Source: Iamia sp038233075 (GTDB lineage: Bacteria > Actinomycetota > Acidimicrobiia > Acidimicrobiales > Iamiaceae). From it: DNA of 64,000 nt. The notes under the pieces were generated by a model. The model made no database searches and was not told the origin of the DNA. It was given only the letters and a program-made list of their open reading frames with translations. Position 1 is the first letter of the stretch, and each line of letters opens with the position of its first letter. Location of the stretch: NCBI GenBank assembly GCA_038233075.1, contig JBBSMQ010000005.1, forward strand, positions 90,433 through 154,432, written 5' to 3'. Below, in pieces: positions 24,715 through 32,789 of the stretch. Made by a program: the position numbers and the translations under genes.

Positions 24715-24786
24715 GCGCTGCTTGACGGTGTGGGTGGCCAGCGTCGTCGCGATGCCGATGACGGTCAGCAGCTCCAGGTGGGTCAT
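24712..24786 (-). CDS. Possible 24-aa hydrophobic peptide
   Basis: A mini-ORF between the flippase gene stop and the antitoxin. The translation, MTHLELLTVIGIATTLATHT followed by VKQR, looks like one membrane helix with a basic end. It begins 11 bases after the flippase stop, on the same strand. It could be a small membrane peptide or chance; I have no family match. Confidence 0.25.
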   Translation of the reverse strand: MTHLELLTVIGIATTLATHTVKQR

Positions 24787-24797
24787 GTCCGGCGGTC

Positions 24798-25913
24798 CTA
24801 GGACGCTCGACGATGACCGGTGGGGGGCTGATCGTCCACGTCCCACACGTTCACGCCGACCACGTCGCGGGTGTCGTCGGCCAGCTCGCGCAGCGGGTGG
24901 CTGCGCATGCGGCGGATCGACCGGGGCCCGACCCGCAGGGTGGCGTAGCTGATGGCGCCGAGCGGGATCGGCAACCAGAACTGGGCCAGGCGGTAGGTCA
25001 CGACCGAGATGGCCGCCTCGCTGCGCCCCAGTCCGAAGCCGACCAGGGTGGCGATGAGGGTGGCCTCGACGAAGCCCAGGCCGCCCGGGGTGAGGGGGAT
25101 GACGGCGAGGATGTTGGCGACGCAGAAGGCGACGATCACGTCGACCGGGTTCAGGGCGGGGCCGAAGGCGCGGATGAAGACCCAGAGGGCGGCCGCGTCG
25201 AGCAGCCAGTTCACCGCCGCCCACAGGATCCCCCGACGGATGAGGGTGGGGTTCTCGATGAGCTCGCGCAGCCGGGCGACGAGGGTGAGCATGAAGCGCT
25301 CGGCGGTGTCGGGGTCGAGGAACGGCACCTTGTCGGCGATGGACCGCACCACCTTGGTGGCCGGCGCCTGCCCCTTCATGAGCAGCACCACCAGACCGGC
25401 GAACAGGGCGAGCAACAGCATGCCGATGATGGCCGCCGTCCCGTAGACCGGGTTGAAGCCGTCGAGGGGGATGGACCCCAGCAGGGCCAGCCACAGCAGC
25501 AGGTTGAGCCCGACGGCCGACCCCAGGCCGACGGTCGCCAGCGTGAACCCGGCGGCGGCGCCGGGCACCCCGGACTGGGTGAAGAGGCGCAGCCCGACCG
25601 TGCTCCCGGCCGCGGAGCCGCCCGGCACCAGGTTGGTGACGGCCTTGGTCGACAGCTGGATCCGCAGCACCGTGGCCATGCTGAGGTGGGGCTCGGGGGG
25701 CAGGGTGACGCGGGTGAGCTGGGCGTAGGCCACCAGCGCGGTCATCTCCAGCCCCAGGGCCAGCAGCAGGAGGAGCGGGTTGACCGCGCTCAGCTGGTCA
25801 GCGGCCTTGCGGGCCCCGCCCAGCTGGGGCAGGACGAGGTAGTTGAACACCAGGAAGAAGGCAATGACCAGCGGCGTCCGCTTGAGCGTCTTGGCTCCCT
25901 TGATCCGGACCAT
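24798..25913 (-). CDS. Lysylphosphatidylglycerol synthase transmembrane-region / flippase-like protein (UPF0104)
   Basis: A 371-aa integral membrane protein with seven or eight helices and the family motif TPGGLGFVEATLIATLVGFG near the C-terminus. NLVPGGSAAGSTVGLRLF (about 95-112) is the other conserved loop. It corresponds to the membrane half of MprF-like proteins without the transferase domain, so transport or flipping of a lipid is likely. The frame is open for about 55 codons upstream of the ATG but has no ATG, GTG or TTG, so the N-terminus is uncertain. Divergent from the helicase gene. Confidence 0.85.
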   Translation of the reverse strand: MVRIKGAKTLKRTPLVIAFFLVFNYLVLPQLGGARKAADQLSAVNPLLLLLALGLEMTALVAYAQLTRVTLPPEPHLSMATVLRIQLSTKAVTNLVPGGSAAGSTVGLRLFTQSGVPGAAAGFTLATVGLGSAVGLNLLLWLALLGSIPLDGFNPVYGTAAIIGMLLLALFAGLVVLLMKGQAPATKVVRSIADKVPFLDPDTAERFMLTLVARLRELIENPTLIRRGILWAAVNWLLDAAALWVFIRAFGPALNPVDVIVAFCVANILAVIPLTPGGLGFVEATLIATLVGFGLGRSEAAISVVTYRLAQFWLPIPLGAISYATLRVGPRSIRRMRSHPLRELADDTRDVVGVNVWDVDDQPPTGHRRAS

Positions 25914-26145
25914 CTCGGCGGTGACCGAGGTGCCCAGCAGGCCCTGGCCCTCGGCGGCCTCGTCGTCGCGCCCGACCGCGGACGGGTCCTCGGGGCGCGT
26001 CGTTCCCTCGTGCCCGACCGCAGGCGGCGCCGGGTGAGGAGCCTCATCGTGGTGCTGTCCCTCGGTGATGCGCCATCATCCCAGGAACGGAGCGACCGCG
26101 GCGACCACGGTGGCCCCGTCGGGCGAGGACGTCGCAGGGCCTCGG

Positions 26146-26151
26146 TAGGGT
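26146..26151 (+). promoter_or_regulatory. -10 element of leaderless promoter for the UvrD/PcrA helicase
   Basis: TAGGGT ends seven bases before the ATG at 26159, favouring it over the GTG at 26150, which would overlap the element. Confidence 0.5.
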
Positions 26152-26158
26152 GGCCGCG

Positions 26159-28459
26159 ATGGCAGGCCCGGACCTCTCCGCTGGCGAGATCGACCTCCTC
26201 GCCGGCCTCAACCCGGCACAGGTCGACGCCGTCACCCACGTGGACGGACCCCTCCTCGTCCTGGCCGGTGCCGGCTCGGGCAAGACCCGGGTGCTGACCC
26301 ATCGCATCGCCCACCTCATCCGCGATCACCACGTGTCGCCGTTCTCCATCCTGGCCATCACCTTCACCAACAAGGCGGCCGACGAGATGAAGCACCGGGT
26401 GGCCGCCCTGGTTGGTCCCGTGGCCGAGAAGATGTGGGTGTCGACGTTCCACTCGGCGTGTGTGCGCATCCTCCGGCGGGAGGCACCGCGCCTCGGGTAC
26501 CCGTCCTCGTTCACGATCTACGACCAGGCCGACGCGGTGCGGCTCACCACCTACGTCCTGCGCGACCTGGACATCGACACCAAGCGCTTCCCGCCCCGCC
26601 GGGTCCACGCCACCATCAGTGCGGCCAAGAACAAGGGCATCAGCGTCGAGGCGTTCGAGGCGGCCGCCACCAACCCCTTCGAGCGGCGCGACGCCGAGGC
26701 CTACCGCGAGTACCAGTCCCGCCTCCGCAAGGCCGGGGCCATGGACTTCGACGACCTGCTCGCTGTCACCGTGGAGATCCTTAGGACCTTCCCCGACGCC
26801 CTGGAGCACTACCAGCAGCGCTTCACCCACATCCTCGTCGACGAGTACCAGGACACGAACCCGGTGCAGAACGATCTCGTCATGCTCCTCGGGGCCGCTC
26901 ACCGCAACGTCTGCGTCGTGGGAGACCACGATCAATCGATCTACAAGTTCCGGGGCGCCGACATGAGCAACATCGTCGACTTCGAGACGGCGTTCCCCGA
27001 GGTCAACGTGGTCCTCCTGGAGCAGAACTACCGCTCGACCCAGACGGTGCTCGACGCGGCCAACGCCGTGATCGCCCACAACGTGACCCGCAAGCCCAAG
27101 GAGCTGTGGACCGACCAGGGTGCGGGTGAGCCCATCCTGCGGTTCCACGCCGACGACGAGTCCGACGAGGCCCAGTGGGTCACCGGGCGGATGTCGACCT
27201 TCCACGACCACGGGCAGCGCTGGGGCGACATGGCGGTCTTCTACCGGACCAACGCCCAGAGCCGAGTGCTGGAGGAATCCCTGGCGCGCAGCGGCATCCC
27301 CTACAAGGTCGTGGGCGGCACCCGCTTCTACGACCGACGCGAGGTCAAAGATGCGGTGGCCTACCTGAAGGCCGTGGTCAACCCGGCCGACGAGGTGGCC
27401 GTCAAGCGGGTGCTGAACACGCCCAAGCGGGGTGTGGGCGACGCCTCGGTGTCCCGCCTCGACGCCTGGGCCGCCAGCAAGGGCATCACCTTCACCGAGG
27501 CCCTGCACCGTGCTGCCGACGCCGGCGTGGGGGGACGGGCCGTCAACGGGATCGTCGCCTTCCTCGAGGTGCTGGCGGCGGCCACCGCCGTGACCGACGA
27601 GGGCCCGGGCCCGATGCTCGAGGTCCTCCTCGAGCGCAGCGGCTACGTGGCCGAGCTGCGGGCCGAGCACTCCATCGAGGCCGAGGGCCGCATCGAGAAC
27701 CTGGCCGAGCTGGTCGGCGCGGCCCGGGAGGTGGAGGCGGCCGACGTGTTCCTCGAGCAGATCAGCCTGGTGGCCGACACCGACGACCTCGACGACGACG
27801 AGTCCGAGGTCCTGCTCATGACCCTCCACGCGGCCAAGGGCCTGGAGTTCCCGATCGTGTTCGTGATCGGCCTGGAGGACGGGGTGTTCCCCCACGTGCG
27901 CGCCCTCACCGAGCCCGATGAGCTGGAGGAGGAGCGTCGCCTCGCCTATGTGGGCATCACCCGCGCCCGGGAGGCGCTGCACCTCAGCCACGCCTGGGCC
28001 CGCACCATGTTCGGGGCCACCCAGTACAACCCCCCCAGTCGGTTCCTCGCGGAGATCCCCTCCGCTCTGGTCACCGAGGTCCAGGGCCGGCGCCGGGCCT
28101 CACGCTCCGGGGGCGGCGGGGGTCGCGGTGCGGCTGGTGGGGGCGACGGCACGCCCGACGGCCGCGTCTGGGGTACGGGGGGGCGTGACCGCGGCGAGGT
28201 GAGCCCGGCCCGGGCGCGGCGCGAGGCGGCCCTCGAGCGTCGGGTCGACGCCGCCGTGGATGCGGGCGGGTCGGCGGAGCCGGTCGGCGCCGCCGCCCTC
28301 GGCCTCAAGGCCGGTGACGACGTCCGCCACGCCAAGTGGGGCGACGGGGTGATCCTCGACGTCGAGGGCCAGGGCGACAAGAGCGAGGCCCTCATCCGGT
28401 TCCCGACGGTGGGCGAGAAGCGTCTTCTCCTGGCGTGGGCCCCGGTCGAGCGAGCCTGA
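26159..28459 (+). CDS. pcrA: UvrD/PcrA-type superfamily 1 DNA helicase
   Basis: A 766-aa 3'-5' helicase for nucleotide-excision repair and clearing of replication or transcription blocks. Walker A is AGAGSGKTR (motif I, about 38-46). Motif Ia is TFTNKAADEM, motif II is VDEYQDTN, motif III is VGDHDQSIYKFRGAD, and motifs V/VI are LMTLHAAKGLEF and AYVGITRARE. A Gly-rich linker (about 645-680) leads to a C-terminal Tudor-like segment (VRHAKWGDGVI), as in PcrA, which binds RNA polymerase. pcrA rather than uvrD is chosen on this last feature. Confidence 0.93.
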   Translation: MAGPDLSAGEIDLLAGLNPAQVDAVTHVDGPLLVLAGAGSGKTRVLTHRIAHLIRDHHVSPFSILAITFTNKAADEMKHRVAALVGPVAEKMWVSTFHSACVRILRREAPRLGYPSSFTIYDQADAVRLTTYVLRDLDIDTKRFPPRRVHATISAAKNKGISVEAFEAAATNPFERRDAEAYREYQSRLRKAGAMDFDDLLAVTVEILRTFPDALEHYQQRFTHILVDEYQDTNPVQNDLVMLLGAAHRNVCVVGDHDQSIYKFRGADMSNIVDFETAFPEVNVVLLEQNYRSTQTVLDAANAVIAHNVTRKPKELWTDQGAGEPILRFHADDESDEAQWVTGRMSTFHDHGQRWGDMAVFYRTNAQSRVLEESLARSGIPYKVVGGTRFYDRREVKDAVAYLKAVVNPADEVAVKRVLNTPKRGVGDASVSRLDAWAASKGITFTEALHRAADAGVGGRAVNGIVAFLEVLAAATAVTDEGPGPMLEVLLERSGYVAELRAEHSIEAEGRIENLAELVGAAREVEAADVFLEQISLVADTDDLDDDESEVLLMTLHAAKGLEFPIVFVIGLEDGVFPHVRALTEPDELEEERRLAYVGITRAREALHLSHAWARTMFGATQYNPPSRFLAEIPSALVTEVQGRRRASRSGGGGGRGAAGGGDGTPDGRVWGTGGRDRGEVSPARARREAALERRVDAAVDAGGSAEPVGAAALGLKAGDDVRHAKWGDGVILDVEGQGDKSEALIRFPTVGEKRLLLAWAPVERA

Positions 28460-28736
28460 CCACCCGCGGGGAGAGGTCGCCGGCGGCGATCCCACCGCAC
28501 CGGAGCGCACGGCCTGACGCCGGCGGGGGAGAGGTCCCCGATGACACGCCGGTGGTTGGCAACCGACGGAGCCAGGTGACAACCTTCCCCCGGCACCGTC
28601 ACGGCGTGCCCCCACCCGGATCGGACCACGTGACCCCTCGGCGAGAGCCCCATCGACCGCCCCGCCCCCGAGCCGTCGGCGCCGGGACCAGGCTTCGCGC
28701 TCGTCGGGAGCCGACGCGGGGCCGGTCGCGGACCCC
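28460..28736. other. Non-coding region upstream of steA
   Basis: No supported gene in 277 bases. A motif GGGGAGAGGTC followed by CCCGAT or GCCGG occurs twice (about 28467 and 28527), and a small palindrome GGTTG-G-CAACC lies near 28553. It probably holds the steA promoter and leader. Confidence 0.3.
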
Positions 28737-29924
28737 GTGACCCTGGAGCGGGCGGTGTCGGAGGCCCCGACCCAGGAGACCCGTCGCCGGCGCCGCCGGA
28801 GCCAGCCCGACGCCCCCCTCCAGGGCGTGGCCCGGGTCGACCGGCGGACCAAGGAGATGGTGGCGCGCCTCACACCCGGAGAGGTGGCCATCGTGAACCA
28901 CCGGGACCTCGACCGGGTGGCGGCCGAGAGCCTGGTCGACACCGGTATCATCGCCGTCGTCAACGCCGAGGAGTCCCTCACCGGACGCTACCCCAACACC
29001 GGTCCGCTCCTGCTCGTGCAGGCCGGCATCCGGGTCCTCGACGGCGTCGGCCCCGAGATCCTGGCCGATGTGACCGAGGGTCAGATCGTCGAGCTCGTCG
29101 ACGACGAGGTGCGGATCGACGGTGACGTCGTCGCCCGGGGCACGGTGCTCACCGAGGAGGTGGTGCTCCAGCGTCTCGAGCGGGCCAAAGGGTCGATGGG
29201 CGACGAGCTGGAGCGGTTCGCGGCCAACACGCTCGCCTACATCCAGACCGAGGGCCACCTGCTCATCGACGACCCCGACGTCCCCGACGTCCCCGTCGCG
29301 ATCAAGGGCCGGCACGTCCTCATCGTCGTGCGAGGGATCGACTACAAGGACGATCTCGCTGTCCTCCAGGCCAGCGGCTACCTGAGCGAGGTGAAGCCCC
29401 TCCTCATCGGGGTCGACGGGGCGGCCGACGCCCTGCTCGCGCTGGGCCACACCCCGGACATCATCATCGGGGACTTCGACTCCGTGTCGGACGAGGCGAT
29501 CGGCTGTGGGGCGGTGCTGGTCGTGCACGGTTACCGAGACGGCCGGGCGCCGGGCGGTGAGCGGATCCGCGAGCTGGGCCACGACCACGTCGTCTTCTCC
29601 TCCGAGGGCACCAGCGAGGACATCGCCATGCTGCTGGCCTTCGAGCGGGGCGCCGAGCTCATCGTTGCGGTGGGCACCCACAGCTCCATGGCCGAGTTCC
29701 TCGACAAGGGCCGGGGCGGCATGGCGTCGACCTTCCTCGTCCGCATGAAGGTGGGTCCTGTCCTGGTCGACGCCAAGGGCGTGAGCCGGCTCTACACCCG
29801 CCGGTTGCACAAGCGCGACCTGCTCTTGCTGGTCGCATCCGCCATCGTCACCCTGATCGTCATCGCTCTGGCCAGCGAACCCGTCCGGGTGCTGGTCCGA
29901 GGCCTCCTGCTCCCCCTCGACTAG
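28737..29924 (+). CDS. steA: SteA-like cytokinetic-ring protein (thiamin pyrophosphokinase-like domain)
   Basis: A 395-aa protein of the actinobacterial SteA family. The centre has the thiamin-pyrophosphokinase-like catalytic fold (LIGVDGAADALLALGHTPDIIIGDFDSVSD, about residues 221-250, with the conserved GDFDS). The C-terminus carries two short membrane-associated helices (LLLLVASAIVTLIVIALA). In Corynebacterium, SteA and SteB form a complex at the division site and influence peptidoglycan hydrolase control. The steB-type gene follows after seven bases. The GTG start at 28737 is the earliest good one; the extreme N-terminus is uncertain. Confidence 0.85.
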   Translation: MTLERAVSEAPTQETRRRRRRSQPDAPLQGVARVDRRTKEMVARLTPGEVAIVNHRDLDRVAAESLVDTGIIAVVNAEESLTGRYPNTGPLLLVQAGIRVLDGVGPEILADVTEGQIVELVDDEVRIDGDVVARGTVLTEEVVLQRLERAKGSMGDELERFAANTLAYIQTEGHLLIDDPDVPDVPVAIKGRHVLIVVRGIDYKDDLAVLQASGYLSEVKPLLIGVDGAADALLALGHTPDIIIGDFDSVSDEAIGCGAVLVVHGYRDGRAPGGERIRELGHDHVVFSSEGTSEDIAMLLAFERGAELIVAVGTHSSMAEFLDKGRGGMASTFLVRMKVGPVLVDAKGVSRLYTRRLHKRDLLLLVASAIVTLIVIALASEPVRVLVRGLLLPLD

Positions 29925-29931
29925 GTCGCCT

Positions 29932-31089
29932 GTGATCAACCTCCGCTACCACATCGTCAGCATCACCGCTGTCTTCCTCGCCCTCGGCATCGGCATCGCC
30001 ATGGGATCCAGCTTCCTCGGCGCCGCCGCCGTGGATCGGGTGGACGAGAACATCCGCGCCGTGCGCCAGGAGGCGGCCGACGCCCGCCGCGAGCGCGACG
30101 CGCTGGCCGACCAGGTCGGTGCTGACGACATCCTCCGGGCCCAGCTGTTCGAGCAGGGTCCGCCGACGGTGTTCACCGACGACCTGGCCGACGTCCCGGT
30201 GGTGCTGCTCACCGTCGGCGGGGTCGACGACGAGGCCCTCGATGCCACCCGGGTCGCGCTCGAGTCCTCCCAGGCCCGGTTCGACGGGGTGCTCCGCGTC
30301 GATGACAAGCTCATCGAGGCCGGCGCGGCGGAGGAGCTGGCGACCGTGCTGGGCGTCCCCGGCACCGCGGGGTCAGAGCTGCGCGCCGAGCTGGTCGAGG
30401 CCGTCGCCTCCGACCTGTCCGAGCACGGCGTGCGCCCAGGTGACCCCTCCACTCCGGGGACGACGACCGAGCCGGGCGCGACGACGGTCCCGGGGTCGAC
30501 GGAGCCGGGCGCGACGACCGAGCCGGGCGCGACGACGGTCCCGGGGTCGACGGAGCCGGGCGCGACGACCGAGCCCGGCGCGCCCGGCGTCCCGCCCGAC
30601 CCCGGGTCGACCACGGTGCCCGCCGACCCCGGCGCCGAAGCGGTCGTGCCCGAGCCCCGCGACATCCGCGCCCTGGTCGCGGCCGACTTCCTGGCGTGGG
30701 AGCCCACGGCCGAGGGGCCCGAGGCGGCCGACCTGCTCGCCGGCACCGGCTACCGCTACGTGGTGGTGACCGGCGTCGACCTGGAGGTGCCCGACCCCGC
30801 GTTCCTCCTCCCCGTGGTGTCGGCCATGGCGGTGGACGGTCCCGCCCCCGTCGTGGTCGCGTCGGGCGTCCGGGGGGACGAGGTCGAGGAGCGCGAGGCT
30901 GATCGCGTCCGTCCCCTCGCCGCCCTGCGAGAGGACGACATGCTTCGCGACCGGGTCTCCACCGTCGACGACCTGGAGCTCTTCGCCGGCATCCTGGCCG
31001 TGATCGGTGCCGTCGAGGACCTGGCCGATAGCGATCGCGGTCACTACGGCCTCGGAGACGGTCGCGACTCCCTCCTCCCACCGACGTGA
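29932..31089 (+). CDS. steB: SteB / MctB-family (copper transporter-annotated) membrane protein
   Basis: A 385-aa protein annotated in databases as copper transporter (MctB), the partner of SteA. The N-terminal INLRYHIVSITAVFLALGIG membrane helix is diagnostic and is followed by a coiled coil (about 38-65) and an extracytoplasmic alpha/beta domain. Between about residues 179 and 218 is a Thr/Pro/Gly-rich repeat insert (TTEPGATTVPGSTEPGA, 17 residues, two copies plus a partial) that looks like a flexible cell-wall spacer. Function is best viewed through SteAB in division or cell envelope; copper transport is doubtful. Confidence 0.85.
   Translation: MINLRYHIVSITAVFLALGIGIAMGSSFLGAAAVDRVDENIRAVRQEAADARRERDALADQVGADDILRAQLFEQGPPTVFTDDLADVPVVLLTVGGVDDEALDATRVALESSQARFDGVLRVDDKLIEAGAAEELATVLGVPGTAGSELRAELVEAVASDLSEHGVRPGDPSTPGTTTEPGATTVPGSTEPGATTEPGATTVPGSTEPGATTEPGAPGVPPDPGSTTVPADPGAEAVVPEPRDIRALVAADFLAWEPTAEGPEAADLLAGTGYRYVVVTGVDLEVPDPAFLLPVVSAMAVDGPAPVVVASGVRGDEVEEREADRVRPLAALREDDMLRDRVSTVDDLELFAGILAVIGAVEDLADSDRGHYGLGDGRDSLLPPT
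30466..30582 (+). repeat. 51-bp tandem repeat inside steB
   Basis: Two full copies and one partial copy of a 51-base unit coding for TTEPGATTVPGSTEPGA. Copies are nearly identical at the nucleotide level, suggesting recent slippage and potential length variation. Confidence 0.85.
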
Positions 31090-31146
31090 GGCCGGTCGCG
31101 GCGCTCCCCGACCCGCTCTCCGGCGAGCGGGTCGTGCTCCCGGGGG

Positions 31147-31152
31147 TACCGT
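31147..31152 (+). promoter_or_regulatory. -10 element upstream of the 22-aa ORF
   Basis: TACCGT ends seven bases before the ATG at 31160, the same spacing as the leaderless promoters of longer genes. Confidence 0.4.
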
Positions 31153-31159
31153 CGGGCCG

Positions 31160-31228
31160 ATGTCGCCTGCTCCGACGCCCCTGACCACCCTGTCCCCGGG
31201 TCCGGCCCGGCTCGGGTCGGACCTGTGA
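31160..31228 (+). CDS. Possible 22-aa upstream peptide coupled to the acyl-CoA ligase
   Basis: ATG at 31160 to TGA at 31228, reading MSPAPTPLTTLSPGPARLGS followed by DL. Its stop overlaps the GTG start of the following gene (GTGA). It is preceded by a TACCGT hexamer at leaderless spacing. It may be a leader peptide whose translation allows ribosomes to reach the ligase start. Confidence 0.4.
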   Translation: MSPAPTPLTTLSPGPARLGSDL

Positions 31229-32730
31229 TCCCCGGGCTCCGGACCCTCCGGCGCACCCGCATCGCCCTCGACGACGACCTGGTCCTCGGGGGCCTGCTCG
31301 AGCGTCTCGCCGCCGCCGACCCGGATCGGATCCTGGTCGACGAGGTCGAGGGACCGCGACGCACCCTCGGTGAGGCGGCGGCCCAGGTCGACGGCTGGGC
31401 CGCCGCCGTCGCCGAGCGGGTGGAGCCGGGCGAGGTCGTGGTCGTCGCCACCCCCAACGGCTACGACCAGCTGCTGCTCTGCCTGGCCGCCAGCCGGGCC
31501 GGCGCCGTCCCCGCCCCGGTCAACGATCGCCTCCGGCCCGAGGAGCTCGACCACGTGGTCGCCGACGCCGCCGCCGCCCTCGTCGTGCGGTCGGCCGACG
31601 ACCTCCCGGCGGATGTGCCCCTCGGCCGGGCCCACCCCTGCGACCCCGGTGATGTCGGCGCCGTATTCTACACGTCGGGCACGACCGGTCACCCCAAGGG
31701 CGCCGAGCTCACCCACCGAGGCATCCTCGGCGGGCTCAACCGGGCCGCACTGATGCCCGCTCTCGGCCACGGACAGGAGGCCGTGTACAGCCTGCCCATG
31801 GCCCACATCATGGGTCTGGTGGTCGCCATCGGGCTGGCCTGCGCGGCCGTCCCCGTGCGGTTCCTCCCCCGTTTCGAGCCCGATGCGGTCCTGGACGAGA
31901 TCGAGCAGCGCCGGGCCGGCATCTTCATCGGCGTGCCGGCGATGTACCGGATGCTCCTCGACGCCGGCGCCGAGGACCGCGACCTGGGGTCGGTGCGGAT
32001 GTGGCTCTCCGGCGCCGACGCCATGCCCGAGACCTTGGCCGAGCGGTTCTGTCGCATGGGCGGCACGGCCACGCTGCCGGGTGTGGGCACGGTCGGTCGG
32101 GCCGTGTTCGCCGAGGGCTACGGCATGGTCGAGACCGCCGGCGGCGTGGCGGCCCGGGTGGCCCTGCCCTACGTCCCCGCCGCGGTCGGGCGCCTGGGGG
32201 TGCCTCTGCCCGGCTACCGCACCCGTATCATCGACGAGGCCGGCGACGAGGTGGCCCGAGGCTCGGTCGGGGAGCTCCTGCTGTCGGGGCCCGGCGTGCT
32301 GAAGGGCTACCGGGGCGACGAGGGTGCGACCCGCGGCGCCTTCACCGAGGACGGGTGGCTGCGGACCGGTGACCTGGTGCGGCGGGGGGCATTCGGCCTC
32401 TTCACCTTCGAGGGCAGAGCCAAGGAGGTCGTCGTCCGGGGCGGTTACAACGTCTACGCGGTGGAGGTGGAACAGGCCCTGGAGCAGCACCCGGACGTGA
32501 CCGAGGCGGCGGTGGTGGGCCTGGCCGACGACCGCTTGGGCGAGGTGCCCGTCGCCGCGGTCACCGCCCACATCGGATCCGACCTCGATCCGGAGGGGCT
32601 GCGGACCTGGGCCAAGGAGCGGCTCAGCAGCTACAAGGTCCCGGTGCGGGTCCTCATCGTCGACGAGCTGCCCCACAGCGGCACCGCCAAGGTGCAGCGG
32701 ACCAAGGTCAGAGAGCTGTTCGGCCCCTGA
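31225..32730 (+). CDS. AMP-dependent acyl-CoA synthetase/ligase
   Basis: A 501-aa member of the adenylate-forming superfamily, activating a carboxylic acid as acyl-AMP and then acyl-CoA. The P-loop is FYTSGTTGHPKGA (about 148-160). The A5 region has GYGMVETAGG, the A7 region has TGDLVRRGAFG, the hinge has GRAKEVVVRGGYNVYAVEVE, and the catalytic lysine is in HSGTAKVQR near the end. The substrate is undetermined; the length and motifs resemble the medium/long-chain fatty-acid or malonyl-CoA synthetase types. It begins in the stop codon of the 22-aa ORF. Confidence 0.9.
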   Translation: MIPGLRTLRRTRIALDDDLVLGGLLERLAAADPDRILVDEVEGPRRTLGEAAAQVDGWAAAVAERVEPGEVVVVATPNGYDQLLLCLAASRAGAVPAPVNDRLRPEELDHVVADAAAALVVRSADDLPADVPLGRAHPCDPGDVGAVFYTSGTTGHPKGAELTHRGILGGLNRAALMPALGHGQEAVYSLPMAHIMGLVVAIGLACAAVPVRFLPRFEPDAVLDEIEQRRAGIFIGVPAMYRMLLDAGAEDRDLGSVRMWLSGADAMPETLAERFCRMGGTATLPGVGTVGRAVFAEGYGMVETAGGVAARVALPYVPAAVGRLGVPLPGYRTRIIDEAGDEVARGSVGELLLSGPGVLKGYRGDEGATRGAFTEDGWLRTGDLVRRGAFGLFTFEGRAKEVVVRGGYNVYAVEVEQALEQHPDVTEAAVVGLADDRLGEVPVAAVTAHIGSDLDPEGLRTWAKERLSSYKVPVRVLIVDELPHSGTAKVQRTKVRELFGP

Positions 32731-32776
32731 GGGACCGGCGCGACGACAGCGCCGCCCGCCAAGGGCTGATGGCCAG

Positions 32777-32782
32777 TAGCGT
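32777..32782 (+). promoter_or_regulatory. -10 element of leaderless promoter for the PhoX-like gene
   Basis: TAGCGT ends seven bases before ATG 32790 and excludes the upstream in-frame ATG at 32769, which precedes the element. Confidence 0.5.
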
Positions 32783-32789
32783 CATCCGG

